A stretch of 64,000 nucleotides of DNA from Streptomyces pristinaespiralis (GTDB taxonomy: Bacteria; Actinomycetota; Actinomycetes; Streptomycetales; Streptomycetaceae), in contig NZ_CP011340.1 in the NCBI RefSeq assembly GCF_001278075.1, positions 1,612,001 to 1,676,000 of the forward strand, in the 5' to 3' direction. Numbering within the stretch: the stretch's first letter is position 1; each line of letters begins with the position of its first letter. The notes beneath the pieces were generated by a model, which saw only the letters and a program-made list of their open reading frames with translations, searched no databases and was not told the origin of the DNA. The position numbers and the translations under genes were made by a program. Of this stretch, positions 26,504-35,299 are shown piece by piece.

Positions 26504-27367
26504 ATGAGCGGAAACGGGGGCGGTGCCGGAGCGCCGTGGAACCCGTACGGCGGAGGACGACCGCCGGGACCGGGTGGGCCACCCCTACCGCCGCCGGGCC
26601 CGTGGCCGCCTGCCCCGGTGCGCCGGCTGACCTTCGGGCGTCTCTTCAATCCGATCGCCGTCGGGCGCGCGGTGTTCACGCCGTCCCGGCCCGACCGCGT
26701 GCACGACCCGGTGGTCAAGAAGGTCCAGGTCCTTCGGACGATCATCGGCCTGGTCGCCGTCACCTGGATGCTGGTGTCCTACGGGCTGGCGTCGGACGCC
26801 GACGCCGTGATGGACGACCGCTTCGGCCAGATCCGTACGACCCTGATCGTGCTGGCGGTGACCTTCCCGGTCGCCGTCGCCGTCTTCATCGCGGCCGCCC
26901 GCCCGCCCAACCGGCGCGTGTTCCTGCGCCGCGTGGGCAAGCCCGCCGGGGCGCTGCTCGCGCTGGTCGTCACGCTCGCCGTTCCGCGACTGATCACGGG
27001 CCTGGGGTACGTGACCGAGGACACGAACTGGACGGCTTCCGCGGGGCGGGTGGTGCTGCTGTTCGCCCTGGGTGCCTTCCTGCTGTGGCTCGGCCCGTTC
27101 GGTCTCTACGGCATCGCGCAGTCGCTCGTGCACGTCTTCCGTACGGCAGACCTCCACGAGACCGTTCCGCCGCTGCTCGCGACGCTGCTCGTGTGGGAAG
27201 TCGCCCTCTTCGACCTGTTCCGGGGCGCCTACGACAGCGTGCCGTTCTGGGTGCGGATGACCTTCACCCTGGGAGCGCCGCTGTCCGTCACCCTCGTGGC
27301 GATGTGGGAGCTGCGGCGGCTGCGCACGCGACACGGCATCACCCTGCGGGGAGCCCTGCTCCGCTGA
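26504..27367 (+). CDS. Integral membrane protein of unknown function
   Basis: A 287-aa protein. The first 35 residues are a Gly/Pro-rich cytoplasmic tail (GGGRPPGPGGPPLPPPGPWP). About six membrane segments follow, for example TIIGLVAVTWMLVSYGL, LIVLAVTFPVAVAVFIAAA, AGALLALVVTLAVPRLITGL, VVLLFALGAFLLWLGPFGLY and VPPLLATLLVWEVALFDLF. I do not recognise a family. The start follows AAGGA by 7 nt. The Gly/Pro-rich tails of such proteins are common in Streptomyces and tell nothing about the role. Confidence 0.75.
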   Translation: MSGNGGGAGAPWNPYGGGRPPGPGGPPLPPPGPWPPAPVRRLTFGRLFNPIAVGRAVFTPSRPDRVHDPVVKKVQVLRTIIGLVAVTWMLVSYGLASDADAVMDDRFGQIRTTLIVLAVTFPVAVAVFIAAARPPNRRVFLRRVGKPAGALLALVVTLAVPRLITGLGYVTEDTNWTASAGRVVLLFALGAFLLWLGPFGLYGIAQSLVHVFRTADLHETVPPLLATLLVWEVALFDLFRGAYDSVPFWVRMTFTLGAPLSVTLVAMWELRRLRTRHGITLRGALLR

Positions 27368-27418
27368 GCCGTCACGGCGAGGACGCCCCGCCGGAATGCC
27401 TCGGCAGCGGCGGCGCCG

Positions 27419-28915
27419 TCAGGTCCACCCGGTGACCGCCAGCCGGATCCGGGCCTGGTCGCCGAGGAGCGCTTTCGCGGAGTCCGGCAGCGGGATGTGT
27501 GCCATCCAGCTGCCCTCGCCGCTGTCCTCGTCCCGCAGTGAAGCGCCGCCGGGCTCATGGTTCCTGATCGTTCCGGGGATGAGCGAGTTCCATGTGGCCC
27601 ATGTGCCCTCGCCGATGTCGACCACGAGGGTGTCGTCGAAGTCGGGGGTCTGCTCGAGGTGGTCACCGAAGCTCAGGAACCCTCGCTGCTCACGCAGCGA
27701 CAGGATCCGCAGCTGAAGTGCGTAACGCATGGTGGTGTCGCTGCCGTGCGGCCGCAGGCCGCTGCACAGGAACGCGGTGGTCAGCGGAACGTCCGCCAGG
27801 TCGCCGGACGACGGCAGTTGGACCGGGCACCAGTGCTCCGCGGTCTGCTCGTGCATGACGATGGGCAGCCCGCGCACCGACAGCCGGACCTCGGCCTGCC
27901 AGGTGGTCCCCTCGATCGCCGGAAGCCGGCAGCCGGTGAGCGTCGCCTCGACCTTGCGGTCCCCGAAGAGGAACCGCCGTAGATTCTGGTAGCCCTCCTC
28001 CGAGTTCACGAGACCGTAGCGGCCACTGTGGCTGCGGTGCACGAACGCCCTGTGCGTGCCGGGCACATAGGCGTTCTCGATCTGCACCAGCCCGTCGCTG
28101 TGGGCGCCGACCACCGCGGCGGAGAGGCCGAAGGCGACGTCGTAGTCCTTGGGGTTGGTGCCGACCAGGCAGAAGATCCGGGAGAGCGGGAACGCCTTCG
28201 GATGCGCGCTGTCACGCTCGGGCATGTCCCGGGCGCGCCAGTCCGGTGGGCGTCCGTCGGGATCGAGGTCCGTCGTCGACGTCAGGTACTCGTACATGCG
28301 CTCCGGCCCGAAGATCTCGGCACCGTTGAGGCCCGTCACGTCGCGCACCCTCTCGAAGAGACCGAACCCGGCGTCGAAGGTGATGCCGCCGTGCGGCGAT
28401 CCGTACGTGAACACCTTCTCCACGCAGTCGGCCGGGTCGCGGCCGGCGTCGGGGAGCACTTTCTGCAGGAGGCAGCGGCAGATGAGCCCGCCCATGGAGT
28501 GGGCGACCAGGTGGACACGGGGCGCGCCCGACTTTTCGCGAAGCTTGTCGACCAGCGTCAGAAGGTCCGCGGCGGCGTCCTCGATCCGGAATTCCTTCGG
28601 CTCGGTTCCCCATGTGCTGGCGGAGGCGTCGTAGAAACGCAGAACCCAGATCGAATGGGAGGGAATGCTGTCATGGCTGTCCAGGTAGGCGTCCTGGCCG
28701 CCCTCGACCAGGATCTTGTAGTCCTCGTCGAGTATGAGCCGCAGCAGGGGGCTCTCGAACTGGTGGAAGCTCGGTACGTTTCCCGCTCCTACCCGGACAT
28801 GGGTGGAACCCTCGTTGAATCCGTAGAACGGGTCCTTGACGGATTTGTCTATCCCCTTCGTGTCGCCGGCGAATCCCCGGACGTACACGATCGGGAGCTT
28901 GGTACTGCCGGGCAT
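27419..28915 (-). CDS. Lipase-like alpha/beta hydrolase with C-terminal beta domain
   Basis: A 498-aa protein started at 28915 (MPGSTKLPIVYVRGFAGD), with GAGG 5 nt upstream. Residues 1-310 are a PGAP1/lipase-like fold: VRGFAG (oxyanion side), VHLVAHSMGGLICR (nucleophile elbow), FTYGSPHGGITFD and SDGLVQIENAY with a late His in AFVHRSHSGRYG. The last 170 residues are a beta-rich domain I cannot name. No signal peptide is present, so it acts inside the cell or leaves with something else. It lies 66 bp after the LGFP-repeat gene and is probably cotranscribed with it. Confidence 0.82.
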   Translation of the reverse strand: MPGSTKLPIVYVRGFAGDTKGIDKSVKDPFYGFNEGSTHVRVGAGNVPSFHQFESPLLRLILDEDYKILVEGGQDAYLDSHDSIPSHSIWVLRFYDASASTWGTEPKEFRIEDAAADLLTLVDKLREKSGAPRVHLVAHSMGGLICRCLLQKVLPDAGRDPADCVEKVFTYGSPHGGITFDAGFGLFERVRDVTGLNGAEIFGPERMYEYLTSTTDLDPDGRPPDWRARDMPERDSAHPKAFPLSRIFCLVGTNPKDYDVAFGLSAAVVGAHSDGLVQIENAYVPGTHRAFVHRSHSGRYGLVNSEEGYQNLRRFLFGDRKVEATLTGCRLPAIEGTTWQAEVRLSVRGLPIVMHEQTAEHWCPVQLPSSGDLADVPLTTAFLCSGLRPHGSDTTMRYALQLRILSLREQRGFLSFGDHLEQTPDFDDTLVVDIGEGTWATWNSLIPGTIRNHEPGGASLRDEDSGEGSWMAHIPLPDSAKALLGDQARIRLAVTGWT

Positions 28916-28981
28916 GGGAACCTCGCTGTTCCCGGGCGGCACCTGCTTCCGAGTGCCGCCCGTCTCGCTCCTCGCCGCCGA

Positions 28982-29485
28982 TCAGTCGAAGGGGGTACTG
29001 CGGTGCGCCTCCGCCCCCTGCGCGGGCGACCAAGCGATGTGGCCCCCCTGGAAGCGGCTGGAGCGGCTGTCTCCCGTGCCGATCTCGTCCGTCACCGGAT
29101 AGCCGAGGAAGCTGGTCTCCCAGCCCATGCTCGCCCAGAGGTCGCGAATGGCTCCGTGCACCTCATGGGCGCCCGTCGACGGTGTCCAGTAGATCGAGCC
29201 GCCCTGGAAGTGGTTGAACCGGCCCCTTCCGTCGGGACAGCCCGTCTCGTCCGTCACCGGGTACCCGAGGAATCCGCTGGAGCCGCGGAGCTGGGCGTAC
29301 TTGAGCCGGATGTCCCCGTGCACCTCGTGCGCGCCGGTCTCCGCCGACCAGTAGATGGACCCGTTGACGAAGTCACGCGAAGTGCCCCGTCCGTCGGGGT
29401 TCGGTCCCTCGTTGCTTCCCGCGCCGGCGTCGAACGGGGCGCCGATCCACTGGATCTGCCCCCACTTCTCGTCGATGGCAGTCAC
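28982..29485 (-). CDS. LGFP-repeat protein
   Basis: A 167-aa protein built almost entirely of LGFP-type repeats: FVNGSIYWSAETGAHEVHGD, SGFLGYPVTDE, HFQGGSIYWTPSTGAHEVHG, TSFLGYPVTDE and RFQGGHIAWSPAQGAE. LGFP repeats are found in cell-wall-associated actinobacterial proteins and probably bind glycans. A GTG at 29485 has GGAGG 5 nt before it; the frame opens further up, to 29518, without such a site. There is no signal peptide. Being placed before a lipase gene, it may be a binding partner that localises the enzyme. Confidence 0.82.
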   Translation of the reverse strand: MTAIDEKWGQIQWIGAPFDAGAGSNEGPNPDGRGTSRDFVNGSIYWSAETGAHEVHGDIRLKYAQLRGSSGFLGYPVTDETGCPDGRGRFNHFQGGSIYWTPSTGAHEVHGAIRDLWASMGWETSFLGYPVTDEIGTGDSRSSRFQGGHIAWSPAQGAEAHRSTPFD

Positions 29486-29898
29486 TTCCGCCTCCAGCTC
29501 GTTCCGCCGTGCAAACACTGGATCCGCGCCATTACCGTTCCGATCGGTGGACGGCCACGCGCTGCGCCTGCCGCCCTTGATCGCTCCAAGGGTTTTCCCG
29601 AAGACGGGACGGCGATATTGACTTCATTCTAGGCGCGAGCAACGTGCAGTACTACCGGAGTTTCGGTTCGGTGACGGGTGGTTGACGAATGATTGACGGG
29701 TGATTTTGCGCGGCAACCGGTTCACCTTCAACGAACACGGGCTGATGAATCCGCTTTCAATCAACTGGACCGAATCGATGGTGGTCCGGCCCTCTGGAAC
29801 CGGTTTACAGTGGGAATTGAGCATGTCAGACTTCGCGGCTCCTCGGATTTCGAAGCAACTCGAAGCGGGGGCGCCGGTCGAGTTCCCCGAGGAGAATC
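29486..29898. other. Divergent intergenic region, AT-rich
   Basis: About 410 bp between the LGFP-repeat gene and the amidase gene. It is AT-richer than the genes. On the minus strand TAGAAT (around 29620-29630) is a good -10 for the LGFP/lipase pair. Two TTGACG words at 29682 and 29693 on plus lack a matching -10. No convincing gene is present. Confidence 0.4.
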
Positions 29899-30510
29899 AT
29901 GGCTACTCCACTTTCAGCGGACCGGTTGCTCGCCGCGATGCGCGCAGAAGGTCTCACCGTTGTCGAACACCGGTCGTGGCGAACCCACAACCGCAACCAC
30001 AAGGGCGCCTGGGGCCCCATGCACGGCGTGATGATCCACCACACGGTCACCTCGGGCACGAAGAACAGCGTGGAGCTGTGCTACAACGGGCACTCCTCGC
30101 TGCCGGGCCCGCTGTGCCACGGCGTCATCGCCAAGGACGGCACGGTCCACATGGTCGGCAACGGCCGTGCCAACCACGCGGGGCTGGGCGACCCCGACGT
30201 CCTCCAGGCGGTCATCGACGAGGTCGCGCTGCCTCCGGACAACGAGGCCAAGGCCGACGGCAACGCCCACTTCTACGGCTTCGAGTGCGTGAACCTCGGC
30301 GACGGCCGGGACCCGTGGCCCGAGGCACAGGTGGAGGCGATCGAGAAGGCGGCCGCCGCCATCTGCCGGGCGCACGGCTGGAGCGAGCGCAGCGTGATAG
30401 GCCACCTGGAATGGCAGCCGGGCAAGGTCGATCCCAAAGGTGTCGAGATGGCGGCCGTACGCCGCCGCATCGCCGACCGCCTGGGCGTCGCGGCAGCCGG
30501 CACCAGGTGA
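29899..30510 (+). CDS. N-acetylmuramoyl-L-alanine amidase (Amidase_2), no signal peptide
   Basis: A 203-aa zinc amidase of the phage-T7-lysozyme/PGRP fold. Metal ligands are in GVMIHHTVT (first His), VIGHLEWQPGKVDPKG (second His, with the terminal D) and the PLCHGVIAKDG strand. HMVGNGRANHAGLG is the family's core. It cleaves the link between MurNAc and the stem peptide. The N-terminus (MATPLSADRLLAAMRAEGLT) is soluble, so delivery to the wall must depend on lysis or another route. GAGGAG lies 4 nt before the start. It is the first of a set of wall-degrading genes here. Confidence 0.9.
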   Translation: MATPLSADRLLAAMRAEGLTVVEHRSWRTHNRNHKGAWGPMHGVMIHHTVTSGTKNSVELCYNGHSSLPGPLCHGVIAKDGTVHMVGNGRANHAGLGDPDVLQAVIDEVALPPDNEAKADGNAHFYGFECVNLGDGRDPWPEAQVEAIEKAAAAICRAHGWSERSVIGHLEWQPGKVDPKGVEMAAVRRRIADRLGVAAAGTR

Positions 30511-30566
30511 AGACACGGGGTCGCGCCCGGACTTCGGACCGACCCCGCAGCCGCGGACCTCGCCGG

Positions 30567-31442
30567 TCAGACCCCCAGCACGGTGAAGCCCGACTCCGAG
30601 AGCCGGGAGCTCAGCGCGGCGAGGGTGGCCGGGTCGGCACCGGACCCGTTCTGGTCGAGTCCGCTGTCACCCTGGAACTCGCGGACCGCCGCCTGGGTGC
30701 GCGGCCCGTCCGCGCCGTCCTGGGGTCCGGGGTCGTGGCCGAGGACGAGCAGAGCGCCCTGGACCCCGAACACGTCCGACAGGTCGAGGGCCAGCCGGTC
30801 GCCAGGAAGGCCTTGGTCCTCGACGGTCCGTGCCAGCAGGAAGTGCGCACGGTCGAGTTTGTTCCGGATCCTGATGGTGCCTTCGTCCGGAGTGAAATGG
30901 CATTCGTCGGCCGCACCGATCCAGTTCCTGACCGACACATGACCCTGGAGCTTGGGGAACTTGAACGCCGGTCCCAGCGCCCAGCACATGCTCAGCGTCG
31001 CGAGCTGTGCGTTGGCCGGCCAAGAGGCGAAGCCGGTGAACTCGGGGCGCTGCGTGAGGAACGACTCCATCTGGTCCAGCTTGGCGAACACATGGCGGTC
31101 GATCTCGTCGTTCTCCACATGCAAGGACGTGAAGGGGGGCTTGAAGGCCGTGTGCCCTTGCGGGGCGAGATCGAGACGGGCCTTGACGTTGTCCCATTCC
31201 GCGGCGACGAGGTCCGCCGACACCGGCGAACCGCTGCCGTCCAGCCATCGCAACTCGTTGGCCAGGGCCAGGGAGGCGGACCGTTCCGCCGGACTCGGCG
31301 GAGAATTGGCCGCGGCGGTCTGATCCATCTTGTTGCCGATCCCGGTGCTCACCCATCCCTTCTGGTCGAGGTACATGAAGTCGACCCTGCCCTCAAGCGG
31401 ATTGTTGAATGCGATCCAATGGTCGCGCACGGTCTGATGCAT
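30567..31442 (-). CDS. Lysozyme-like protein with C-terminal peptidoglycan-binding domain
   Basis: A 291-aa protein. The N-terminus (VRDHWIAFNNPLEGRVDFMY then LDQKGWVSTGIGNKMD) resembles the catalytic front of GH24/T4-type lysozymes, in which E...YxDxxGxxTxGxG is typical. The E of LEGRVDFMY is the probable acid. Residues about 245-285 (DGADGPRTQAAVREFQGDSG) are a PG_binding_1 domain. There is no signal peptide. It probably cleaves glycan strands, though the middle does not match a family I know, so the lysozyme assignment is by pattern only. The minus-strand orientation is opposite to its neighbours. Confidence 0.7.
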   Translation of the reverse strand: MHQTVRDHWIAFNNPLEGRVDFMYLDQKGWVSTGIGNKMDQTAAANSPPSPAERSASLALANELRWLDGSGSPVSADLVAAEWDNVKARLDLAPQGHTAFKPPFTSLHVENDEIDRHVFAKLDQMESFLTQRPEFTGFASWPANAQLATLSMCWALGPAFKFPKLQGHVSVRNWIGAADECHFTPDEGTIRIRNKLDRAHFLLARTVEDQGLPGDRLALDLSDVFGVQGALLVLGHDPGPQDGADGPRTQAAVREFQGDSGLDQNGSGADPATLAALSSRLSESGFTVLGV

Positions 31443-31640
31443 GGCGCCGGCCTCTCTGCCGCGGAGTCGGGAAATCGGTTTTCAGCGTCTGTCCGCCCCG
31501 GTCTGTGTGCAACTCGGCTGCAGGGACCGCTCCATGACCGGACCGGTAACCCCTCACCACATGTGGCCTCGACCTGAGTTGCTCACAAAACCCCATAGGC
31601 GTTCACTGAAGTTGAGGTATCTGCCGAGGAGGACGGACCC

Positions 31641-32750
31641 ATGACGGGTGGCAGAGGTGATGACAACCCTGACGTCACGGTCAAGGGATCCTCCTGGTAC
31701 CAGCGCGTAAATGCTCACGTGGCGCACCTGCAAGGGCAGCTGAACAAGTTCGAAGAACGACGGAAGTCCGGGGGCCGGATTTCTCCCGACGACGCCAGGA
31801 CCGTGGCCACGGCGAATGCCCACCTCGAGGCGGCCCGGAACACATTGCGGGACTGCTCGAGGTGGCAACGGCTTCTGGGCGCATCGGCGGACAGGGCTTT
31901 GGCGAACGTGCACGAGGCCGAAGTCGCCCTGCTCAGAATAGCCCCCGAAGGCGAGCTGCACGACAAGGGCCTGTACGCCCTCTCCCACGCCAAGCTGCAC
32001 CTCATGCACGACGACGTGCTTCTGCAGCAACTCAGTGCCGCACTGAACAGCCCGCCGCGGAAAATATTCGGCTACAGCCGTCAGCCGAAACCGCTGGATT
32101 CGAGCGGCAGGGAATTGGCGGCCCTGACCCTGCACGCCGCCTATCAGGCGGAAGAAGCGGAGAGAGCACGGGTCCGGAGTTTTACGCAGATAGTCGTCAT
32201 GGCCGCAGGAGCCCTCTGGCTGATAGCCGTTTCCCTGGGCATTTGGGGAGCCCTCGCACCGGATGTCGCAGAGCGAGTGTGCTTCACGAACATGGAGGGG
32301 ACGCAGGGCGGGGGAAGCATGACCAGGGTCTGCCCTTTGGGAGAGACGCCGAAGGCGGCGAACATCTTCTTCCTCGAGTTCATCGGACTGTTCGCGGCAG
32401 CCGTGGCGGGAGCCGTGTCGCTGAAGGGAGTCAGAGGCACTTCCGGGCCCTACCACGTGGCGACAGGACTGATAATCCTGCGGCTCCCCGTCGGAGCGCT
32501 GACGGCAGTGGCGGGGATACTTCTGATGAGTGGCGAGTTCCTCCCCGGCCTGACCAACCTCGATACGGCGACGCAGGTGTGTGCGTGGGCCTTCGCCTTC
32601 GGAGTCCTGCAGGAGTCCGTCACTCGCGCCGTCGACCGGCAGGGCCAGCATCTGATCGACAACGTCAAGGCGCCGGGAAGCAATGTCGGAGACGCAGAAA
32701 AGGAAAAGGAGGAAAAACGCGCACGAGCCCCGGGGCCGGCCAGCAGATAG
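31641..32750 (+). CDS. Membrane protein with large N-terminal cytoplasmic domain, unknown function
   Basis: A 369-aa protein. Residues 1-175 are soluble and helix-rich (YQRVNAHVAHLQGQLNKFEE; NVHEAEVALLRIAPEGELHD). Then come about four to five membrane segments: IVVMAAGALWLIAVSLGIWG, FFLEFIGLFAAAVAGAVSLK, LIILRLPVGALTAVAGILLM and VCAWAFAFGVLQESV. The cytoplasmic tail is charged (DAEKEKEEKRARAPG). GAGGAGG lies 8 nt before the start. I do not recognise it. It shares with the 36074 protein the layout of a helical or beta domain next to a membrane bundle. Confidence 0.7.
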   Translation: MTGGRGDDNPDVTVKGSSWYQRVNAHVAHLQGQLNKFEERRKSGGRISPDDARTVATANAHLEAARNTLRDCSRWQRLLGASADRALANVHEAEVALLRIAPEGELHDKGLYALSHAKLHLMHDDVLLQQLSAALNSPPRKIFGYSRQPKPLDSSGRELAALTLHAAYQAEEAERARVRSFTQIVVMAAGALWLIAVSLGIWGALAPDVAERVCFTNMEGTQGGGSMTRVCPLGETPKAANIFFLEFIGLFAAAVAGAVSLKGVRGTSGPYHVATGLIILRLPVGALTAVAGILLMSGEFLPGLTNLDTATQVCAWAFAFGVLQESVTRAVDRQGQHLIDNVKAPGSNVGDAEKEKEEKRARAPGPASR

Positions 32751-32849
32751 ACGCGGGTGGAAACACCGCGGTGCGAGGGCGGCTTCGCCGCTTGCACTCC
32801 TCGGGCGAGAGCCGGAAAATGAAAGACGACAGGCATCCTCTTCAGCAGG

Positions 32850-33617
32850 ATGGCGGTCAGCGAGGCACTGTTGAGCGAGGCGATCAAACTGGCATCTCCC
32901 GCCCCTCGATTGTGGCTGCTCGGTCAGTTCCGGCTGGAATTCGGTGCCGAGCACGTCGAGCTCTGCCGGAACGCCCAGCGACTGCTCGCATTCGTCGGAC
33001 TGCGAGGACGAGTGTCCCGCACGGTACTCGCCGGCCTGTTGTGGCCCGAGGTCACGGAGGAGCATGCCCGCGGCAGTCTGCGTACGACGCTGTGGAAGTT
33101 GCCGCGCGGTGATCAACCGCTGATCCGGTGCTGCGGGGACTGGCTCGTGGCCGCGGAAACCCTGCAGGTGGACGTGCACACGTTCACCGAGACGGCACTC
33201 GGCGTCGTCCAGGGCTACGGCTCCCCGCCCCCGGGCCGTCTGCCCTTGGGTCTGCTGCGAGGCGAGGACCTGCTGACCGGCTGGGACGAGGACTGGGTGC
33301 TGTTGGAGCGTGAACGCCTGCGGCAGTTGCGGCTGCACGCCCTCGACGCGCTGGCAGAGATGCTCGTCAGGCAGGGGAATCCGGCCCTTGCGCTGGAAGC
33401 GGCCTGGGCCGGCGTACGGGCCGAGCCGCTGCGGGAGAGCGGCCATCGGGTCGTCGTGTCGGTGCACCTCGCGGAGGGCAACGTCAGCGAGGCGGTCCAC
33501 CATTACCAGGCGTTCCGCCGGTTGTTGAACGAGGAACTGGGGGTTGAACCGTCCCCTCAGTTCGCCCGGATGCTTCCCGTGCACCGGCAGGACCGCGCAC
33601 TTCGTGACCGGCCGTGA
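32850..33617 (+). CDS. SARP-like transcriptional regulator (wHTH + BTAD)
   Basis: A 255-aa protein with the layout of SARP/AfsR-type activators: an OmpR-like winged helix (about 18-105: PRLWLLGQFRLEFGAEHVEL then RTVLAGLLWPEV and GSLRTTLWKLP) followed by a bacterial transcriptional activation domain (115-245: LLRGEDLLTGWDEDWVLLER, EMLVRQGNPALALEAAWAGV and VHHYQAFRRLLNEELGVEPS). SARPs drive cluster-specific genes. Its location between wall-hydrolase genes makes it the local candidate regulator. No ribosome binding site is obvious before the ATG, so the start is a best guess. Confidence 0.85.
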   Translation: MAVSEALLSEAIKLASPAPRLWLLGQFRLEFGAEHVELCRNAQRLLAFVGLRGRVSRTVLAGLLWPEVTEEHARGSLRTTLWKLPRGDQPLIRCCGDWLVAAETLQVDVHTFTETALGVVQGYGSPPPGRLPLGLLRGEDLLTGWDEDWVLLERERLRQLRLHALDALAEMLVRQGNPALALEAAWAGVRAEPLRESGHRVVVSVHLAEGNVSEAVHHYQAFRRLLNEELGVEPSPQFARMLPVHRQDRALRDRP

Positions 33618-33763
33618 GCCGGGTCCTCGGGCCGACGACGGCCGGTTGACGCCGTGCTGACACCACGTTCGTAACGTTGGCTTTGGAGGCGCGCCGGCAT
33701 CGACCGTCGTTCCGCAACCGGGGGACGACGAAGTGCCGGGTCGACATCGACGAGGAGGCCACC

Positions 33764-34453
33764 ATGTCGTGGCGCGTCGCGAACAGCCTGGAAACCCTTC
33801 GGCGGCAGCTCGACGCCCGCTTCCCCGGACGCAGCCTCGCCTTCGACGGCGGCATCGGGGACGAGGCCCACTGGGCGCGCGGCAGCGCCAGTGACCACAA
33901 TCCCTGGTACGGGCCCGGCATCGTCACCGCCCGCGACTTCACCCACGATCCCGCTCACGGTCTCGACATCCAGCAGGTGGCCGACCAACTGCTCGAAACG
34001 CGCGACCCGAGGATCAAGTACGTGATCGCCAACGGCCGGATCGCCACCAACCGGAGCTGGCAGTGGGAGCCGTACGACGGTCCCAACCCGCACGACAAGC
34101 ACTTCCATCTCTCCGTGGTGGCGGATCCGCTCTGCGACGACGCACAGAACTGGAGCGCCCCCGTCCTGGGTGAGACGCCGGACGACGGGGGCGGCGACGG
34201 CGTGGTCGGCAACTTCGTCACCTGGGGTACGAGCGTCAACGTACGGGCGGAGCCGCGAGTCGGGGCACCGGTCGTCACGGTGCTGTCGGGGCCGACGCGG
34301 GTGCTGGTGCAGTGCCAGACGCACGGCGACACGGTGAACGCCTCCGGCCACACCAACGACGCCTGGTCCTTCGTCCCCGCGCTCGGCGGCTACGTATCCA
34401 ACATCTTCATCGACCACCCGGACGCCTGGCTTCCGGGCATCGGTGAATGCTGA
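33764..34453 (+). CDS. M15-like peptidase with C-terminal SH3 domain
   Basis: A 229-aa protein from the ATG at 33764 with GAGGAGG upstream. Residues 1-135 resemble the phage endolysin-type M15 fold: ARGSASDHNPWYG (His and Asp), ARDFTHDPAHGLDI and DKHFHLSVV, the usual ligand-bearing segments of D-Ala carboxypeptidase or L-Ala-D-Glu peptidases. Residues 165-225 are an SH3b domain (NVRAEPRVGAPVVTVLSGP and WSFVPALGGYVSNIFI). There is no signal peptide. It probably cleaves stem peptides. A short Asp/Gly linker joins the domains. Confidence 0.82.
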   Translation: MSWRVANSLETLRRQLDARFPGRSLAFDGGIGDEAHWARGSASDHNPWYGPGIVTARDFTHDPAHGLDIQQVADQLLETRDPRIKYVIANGRIATNRSWQWEPYDGPNPHDKHFHLSVVADPLCDDAQNWSAPVLGETPDDGGGDGVVGNFVTWGTSVNVRAEPRVGAPVVTVLSGPTRVLVQCQTHGDTVNASGHTNDAWSFVPALGGYVSNIFIDHPDAWLPGIGEC

Positions 34454-34569
34454 ACCGGCGCGGATCGTGTCCCGACGGCGAAAGCCCCGGCGGCACACCC
34501 GCACCGGCCCACCCCGCGGCCCCTTGAAAGCTGCGGCCTCCTGAAAGCGACGAGAGGAGGAGACCGGTC

Positions 34570-35289
34570 ATGGTCGCCCTGTCCAGTGTCCGGTTCGGCA
34601 TGAAGAACGAGGACGTGCGCACCGTGCAGAAGGCCCTGATCGCCCGGGGCCGCAAGATCCCGGACGGAGCCACCGGGCTCTTCGGCGAACAGACCAGGGC
34701 CGCCTACCGTGCCGAACAGATCGCCCAGGGCTTCACGGGATCGGACGCCGACGGTGTGCCCGGCTGCACGTCCCTCACCGCCCTCGGCCGTCACGCCGGC
34801 TTCACGGTCGACTGCACGGGCGCCGCTCCCGCCGCCGGGAACGGCGGGATCAGCCTCAGCCAGGTCACGTACCACGACCCCGACGACGACTCCGGTGAGG
34901 CGGCCATGCGGCGCTACGCCAAGAAGGCATGCGAACTGACGGGCATGGACCCGCGGTTCGGTGTCCCGGCGCTGACCACCATCACCCGGCGGGAGTCCGT
35001 CCACAACCACCCGAGGTTCCGGGTGAACGTGTCGGACGCCAACGCGCGGGGCCGGCTCGCCCCGGACGGCCACCCGCAGAACTGTTCCCGAGGCGCCACG
35101 CAGTGCGTCCCGGCGACGTTCGCCGCCTACCACCAGGCGGGCACGGCCACCACACCCTACGACGTGGTCGCGGACATGTGCGCGACGATCAACTACGTGC
35201 GCGACCGCTATGACGTGAACCGGTCGGGATCGAACTTCGCCGCCCGCGTACAGCAGGCGGACCCCGACCGGCCCGCCCGCGGATACTAA
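34570..35289 (+). CDS. Peptidoglycan-binding + lytic transglycosylase-like protein
   Basis: A 239-aa protein. Residues 1-80 are a peptidoglycan-binding-like module (MVALSSVRFGMKNEDVRTVQ and TGLFGEQTRAAYRAEQIAQG) almost identical to that of the next gene. After a linker, residues 105-235 resemble an SLT-type transglycosylase: PALTTITRRESVHNHPRF has a catalytic-type E, then RGATQCVPATFAAYHQAG, VADMCATINYVRDRYDV. No signal peptide. AGGAGG precedes the start. It ends 10 bp before the M23 gene, so both are one operon. Confidence 0.8.
   Translation: MVALSSVRFGMKNEDVRTVQKALIARGRKIPDGATGLFGEQTRAAYRAEQIAQGFTGSDADGVPGCTSLTALGRHAGFTVDCTGAAPAAGNGGISLSQVTYHDPDDDSGEAAMRRYAKKACELTGMDPRFGVPALTTITRRESVHNHPRFRVNVSDANARGRLAPDGHPQNCSRGATQCVPATFAAYHQAGTATTPYDVVADMCATINYVRDRYDVNRSGSNFAARVQQADPDRPARGY
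34618..34768 (+). repeat. 150-bp repeat, copy A (partner at 35348-35498)
   Basis: The DNA coding the peptidoglycan-binding module in this gene is the same as that 730 bp further on, except for one base (34735 versus 35465), over about 150 bp. The identity falls off sharply on both sides. Recent duplication or gene conversion is implied. Confidence 0.9.
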
Positions 35290-35299
35290 GGAGACCGCC

